DNA of 9,603 nt from assembly GCA_023423285.1 (NCBI GenBank), contig JAFAFV010000002.1:1-9603 (forward strand), read 5' to 3'. Positions 8,455 through 9,603 of the stretch are shown here, in pieces. Under the pieces are notes generated by a model. It was not told the origin of the DNA, did not search any database, and was given only the letters and a program-made list of their open reading frames with translations. The stretch comes from Bacteroidota bacterium. Its GTDB lineage: Bacteria; Bacteroidota; Bacteroidia; Chitinophagales; Chitinophagaceae. Each line of letters starts with the position of its first letter. Positions within the stretch are counted from its first letter, which is position 1. The position numbers were made by a program, and so were the translations under genes.

Positions 8455-8690
8455 GAGACTCCTCCGCTACGCTTCGGTACCCTCTCTCCTTCATTTCGGC
8501 GCCGCGTGCGAGGCGGTTGCGCGCTAAGGGGCGGCGGGAGAAATCTCCTGAACCGTCATGCTCTTTAGAGATTCCTCCGCTTCGTGTCGGTTCCCTTTCC
8601 GTCATTTCGACGCCGCGTGCTGGGCTTCTGCGCTAAGGAGCGGCGGGAGAAATCTCCTGAACCGTCATGCTCTTTAGGATTCCACCGCTG
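8455..8690. repeat. Tandem GC-rich intergenic repeat, two copies plus a partial third
   Basis: Copy 1 is 8455-8567, copy 2 is 8568-8676, and a third copy appears to begin at 8677 (GGATTCCACCGCT) and fade out. Both copies open GAGAyTCCTCCGCT, share an ATTTCGrCGCCGCGTGC segment and TGCGCGCTAAG or TGCGCTAAG, and end with an identical 38-base block (8531-8568 and 8640-8677) starting GCGGCGGGAGAAATCTCC. The copies differ by a 4-base length change and scattered substitutions in the middle. Internal dyads include GGAGA/TCTCC around AA, and CGTC/GACG at 8600-8612. The composition is far more GC-rich than the flanks. This matches my general memory of dispersed CGTCATTTCGACG-type intergenic repeats in environmental Bacteroidota. 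No transposase is nearby. Confidence 0.82.
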
Positions 8691-8763
8691 GCCATTACGG
8701 CGAAGAAGCTTTTCTGTATAGCAGCCAGGTGCCAGTCTCAACCAACAGGCTTACCTTAATCAT

Positions 8764-8822
8764 TTTTGTAAACACCCGTGGTGTAAACTTTTGAAAAGTT
8801 TACAAAATACAGGTTTACAAAA
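8764..8822. promoter_or_regulatory. Symmetric four-heptamer operator array
   Basis: Four copies of one heptamer lie at 8767-8773 and 8782-8788 (TGTAAAC) and at 8798-8804 and 8813-8819 (the inverse, GTTTACA). Start-to-start spacings are 15, 16 and 15 bp. The inner pair forms a perfect palindrome over 8782-8804. The outer pair is a perfect 10-base inverted repeat, TTTTGTAAAC (8764-8773) and GTTTACAAAA (8813-8822). Both pairs share the same centre, base 8793. The right half is also a 12-base direct repeat, GTTTACAAAATA (8798-8809 and 8813-8824). It ends 35 bp before the start of an XRE-type regulator gene, the expected place for an autoregulatory operator. That the gene product binds here is inference. 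Confidence 0.75.
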
Positions 8823-8841
8823 TATTTGTTGACATAATTAT

Positions 8842-8849
8842 TATTTTTG
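8842..8849 (+). promoter_or_regulatory. -7 promoter box of the HTH gene
   Basis: TATTTTTG is an exact match to the Bacteroidota -7 consensus TAnnTTTG. Its end is one base before an ATG at 8851 and eight before ATG 8857, so transcription would begin about at the start codon. No TTG stands at the usual -33 spacing; that place is occupied by the last GTTTACA of the array, which would let a bound repressor cover the promoter. Confidence 0.5.
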
Positions 8850-8856
8850 TATGACC

Positions 8857-9396
8857 ATGAAAAACCTGAGAACAGAAATGAAGCTGACGCAGAGAGAACT
8901 GGCAGCCCTTACCGGTGTTTCGACCAGTATTATCAGTCTTTACGAGAAAGGGCTGCGCAGCTTACCTGCAAAAGTTTCGATCAAGCTGACGGAACTATCG
9001 GTTATACAGCAACAGATGAGCAGGCACAGAAAAGCCAGGGTTGCACCAACGCTCCAATTTTTACCCTCTCAGAAAAATAAGTTAGATGCCCTGTTGCAAT
9101 CAGACATGAGCAAAGCAGCCTTTGATACCTTGCGCTATAACCGTACGCTTGAACAGATGCAGGAGCGTTACACCGCGTTACTTGCCAAGCTGGAGTTGAT
9201 ACAACCCCTGAAGCAGGCTGCAGAAACCGGGACGACGAGAATGGCCATTTTGGAATGGATGGAAATCTTAACATTAGATAAAATGCAACGTTGCTCACCT
9301 GTAAAGCAGGCAGCCGTGCAATACAGGTTGTTACAATGTGAGGCACAAAAGAAGTGCGTGAATGCTATGCTTGCTAAATTGAAAAAAATAAAATAA
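8857..9396 (+). CDS. XRE-family helix-turn-helix regulator with an unassigned C-terminus
   Basis: A 179-residue predicted DNA-binding protein. Residues 2-47 form an XRE/Cro-CI-type helix-turn-helix: LRTEMKLTQRELAALTGVST, then SIISLYEKGLRSLP, matching the TQ.ELA..TGVS..IS..E.G pattern. The remainder is helical and rich in Leu, Gln and Lys with coiled-coil-like heptads (EQMQERYTALLAKLELI), probably for dimerisation; I recognise no effector or peptidase domain. ATG 8857 is preferred over ATG 8851, since the first helix begins at once and a promoter box ends at 8849; ATG 8878 would remove helix 1. The gene stands alone, between the four-heptamer array and a region without ordinary genes. Autorepression through the array is likely but inferred. 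It could be a solitary regulator left by a mobile element, or an ordinary chromosomal one. Confidence 0.85.
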   Translation: MKNLRTEMKLTQRELAALTGVSTSIISLYEKGLRSLPAKVSIKLTELSVIQQQMSRHRKARVAPTLQFLPSQKNKLDALLQSDMSKAAFDTLRYNRTLEQMQERYTALLAKLELIQPLKQAAETGTTRMAILEWMEILTLDKMQRCSPVKQAAVQYRLLQCEAQKKCVNAMLAKLKKIK

Positions 9397-9603
9397 CTTA
9401 TACTAACAGTGGGTGGTAGGGGAAGTTCGGTTGCTGGTTAGCGGCGCAGCCGGGTAGCGCTCAGGCAGCAAAACGACATCGCACTATTCAGGCATTTGCA
9501 TTTTTTCAAAGGCAATTTTAGCGGCAGGCATCACAGCCTTGATTTTTTATTCGTTTGTTTTTATTTGTTTTTAATGGTACTCATGAGACCGCTTCGCTAA
9601 GTT
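9397..9603. other. Terminal non-coding stretch with a minus-strand degenerate reading frame
   Basis: No standard gene or terminator is visible after the HTH gene. On the minus strand, codons run from 9546 to 9403 as one frame broken only by a TAG at 9486-9484. The first part includes MPAAKIAFEKMQMPE and the second reads CDVVLLPERYPAAPLTSNRT and six more residues. The 9541-9574 stretch is very T-rich on the plus strand. A short hairpin CGGC/GCCG lies at 9442-9452. It may be a decayed gene, a conserved repeat or a structured RNA; the sequence alone does not decide. Confidence 0.4.

Larger units (their letters stand above)
8323..8856. other. 534-bp intergenic region between xth and the HTH gene
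   Basis: No credible gene lies here. In order it holds a weak terminator-like hairpin (8363-8379), a small hairpin GCAAG/CTTGC (8428-8442), a GC-rich tandem repeat (8455-8690), a plain AT-balanced stretch (8691-8760) with nothing recognised, an operator-like array (8764-8822) and a promoter box (8842-8849). Open frames on both strands inside the repeat are compositional artefacts. Confidence 0.8.

Noticed and set aside
8390..8636. Open frames on both strands across the GC-rich repeat (65 and 71 codons)
   Set aside because: They overlap each other, follow the repeat's composition, are Arg/Pro-rich low-complexity sequences and lack any family resemblance.
8455..8690. CRISPR array
   Set aside because: Only two units of about 110 bp, similar along most of their length, with no short repeats alternating with unique spacers and no cas genes.
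8828..8849. Sigma70-like promoter with TTGACA at 8829-8834
   Set aside because: No -10 hexamer lies at 16-18 bp spacing before the start codon; the only good box is the Bacteroidota type at 8842-8849.

Overview
The window looks like chromosome from a Bacteroidota bacterium, most likely Chitinophagaceae or a close relative. The reasons are family resemblance and signals: a fused alpha/beta 2-oxoacid dehydrogenase E1, a secreted S9 dipeptidyl-peptidase IV-like enzyme with a GHSGGG nucleophile elbow, a small lipocalin-type lipoprotein, starts without Shine-Dalgarno sequences, and a TAnnTTTG promoter box. The genus is inference. Most of the window is ordinary housekeeping DNA; the unusual material lies in the last 1.3 kb and in two damaged reading frames.

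Layout. Bases 2-2329 (+) hold a fused thiamine-diphosphate E1 gene whose 5' end lies before the window. It is followed by a short possible gene remnant (2339-2425) and converges on a peptidase gene (4612 to 2465, -). The peptidase is split by one in-frame TAA at codon 77. A divergent lipoprotein gene (4748-5236, +) starts 135 bp away and ends in a clear terminator. Then come accA (5389-6360) and dapA (6466-7353), probably one transcript, closed by a second clear terminator. An exodeoxyribonuclease III gene follows (7552-8322).

The 3' part (8323-9603) differs in character. It has a GC-rich tandem pair of about 110-bp intergenic repeats (8455-8676, with a third partial start). Next is a highly ordered operator-like array of four TGTAAAC/GTTTACA heptamers arranged head-to-head about a single dyad (8764-8822). 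An XRE-type helix-turn-helix gene (8857-9396) follows directly. The final 207 bp have no ordinary gene, but on the minus strand they carry two short in-frame open segments separated by a single TAG.

Functionally, E1 makes acyl-CoA from 2-oxoacids, AccA helps make malonyl-CoA for fatty acid synthesis, and DapA commits aspartate semialdehyde to lysine and peptidoglycan precursors. The peptidase and lipoprotein belong to the cell envelope. The helix-turn-helix gene with its own array is the best candidate for something undescribed: an apparently self-regulated orphan regulator with no visible target gene in the window.
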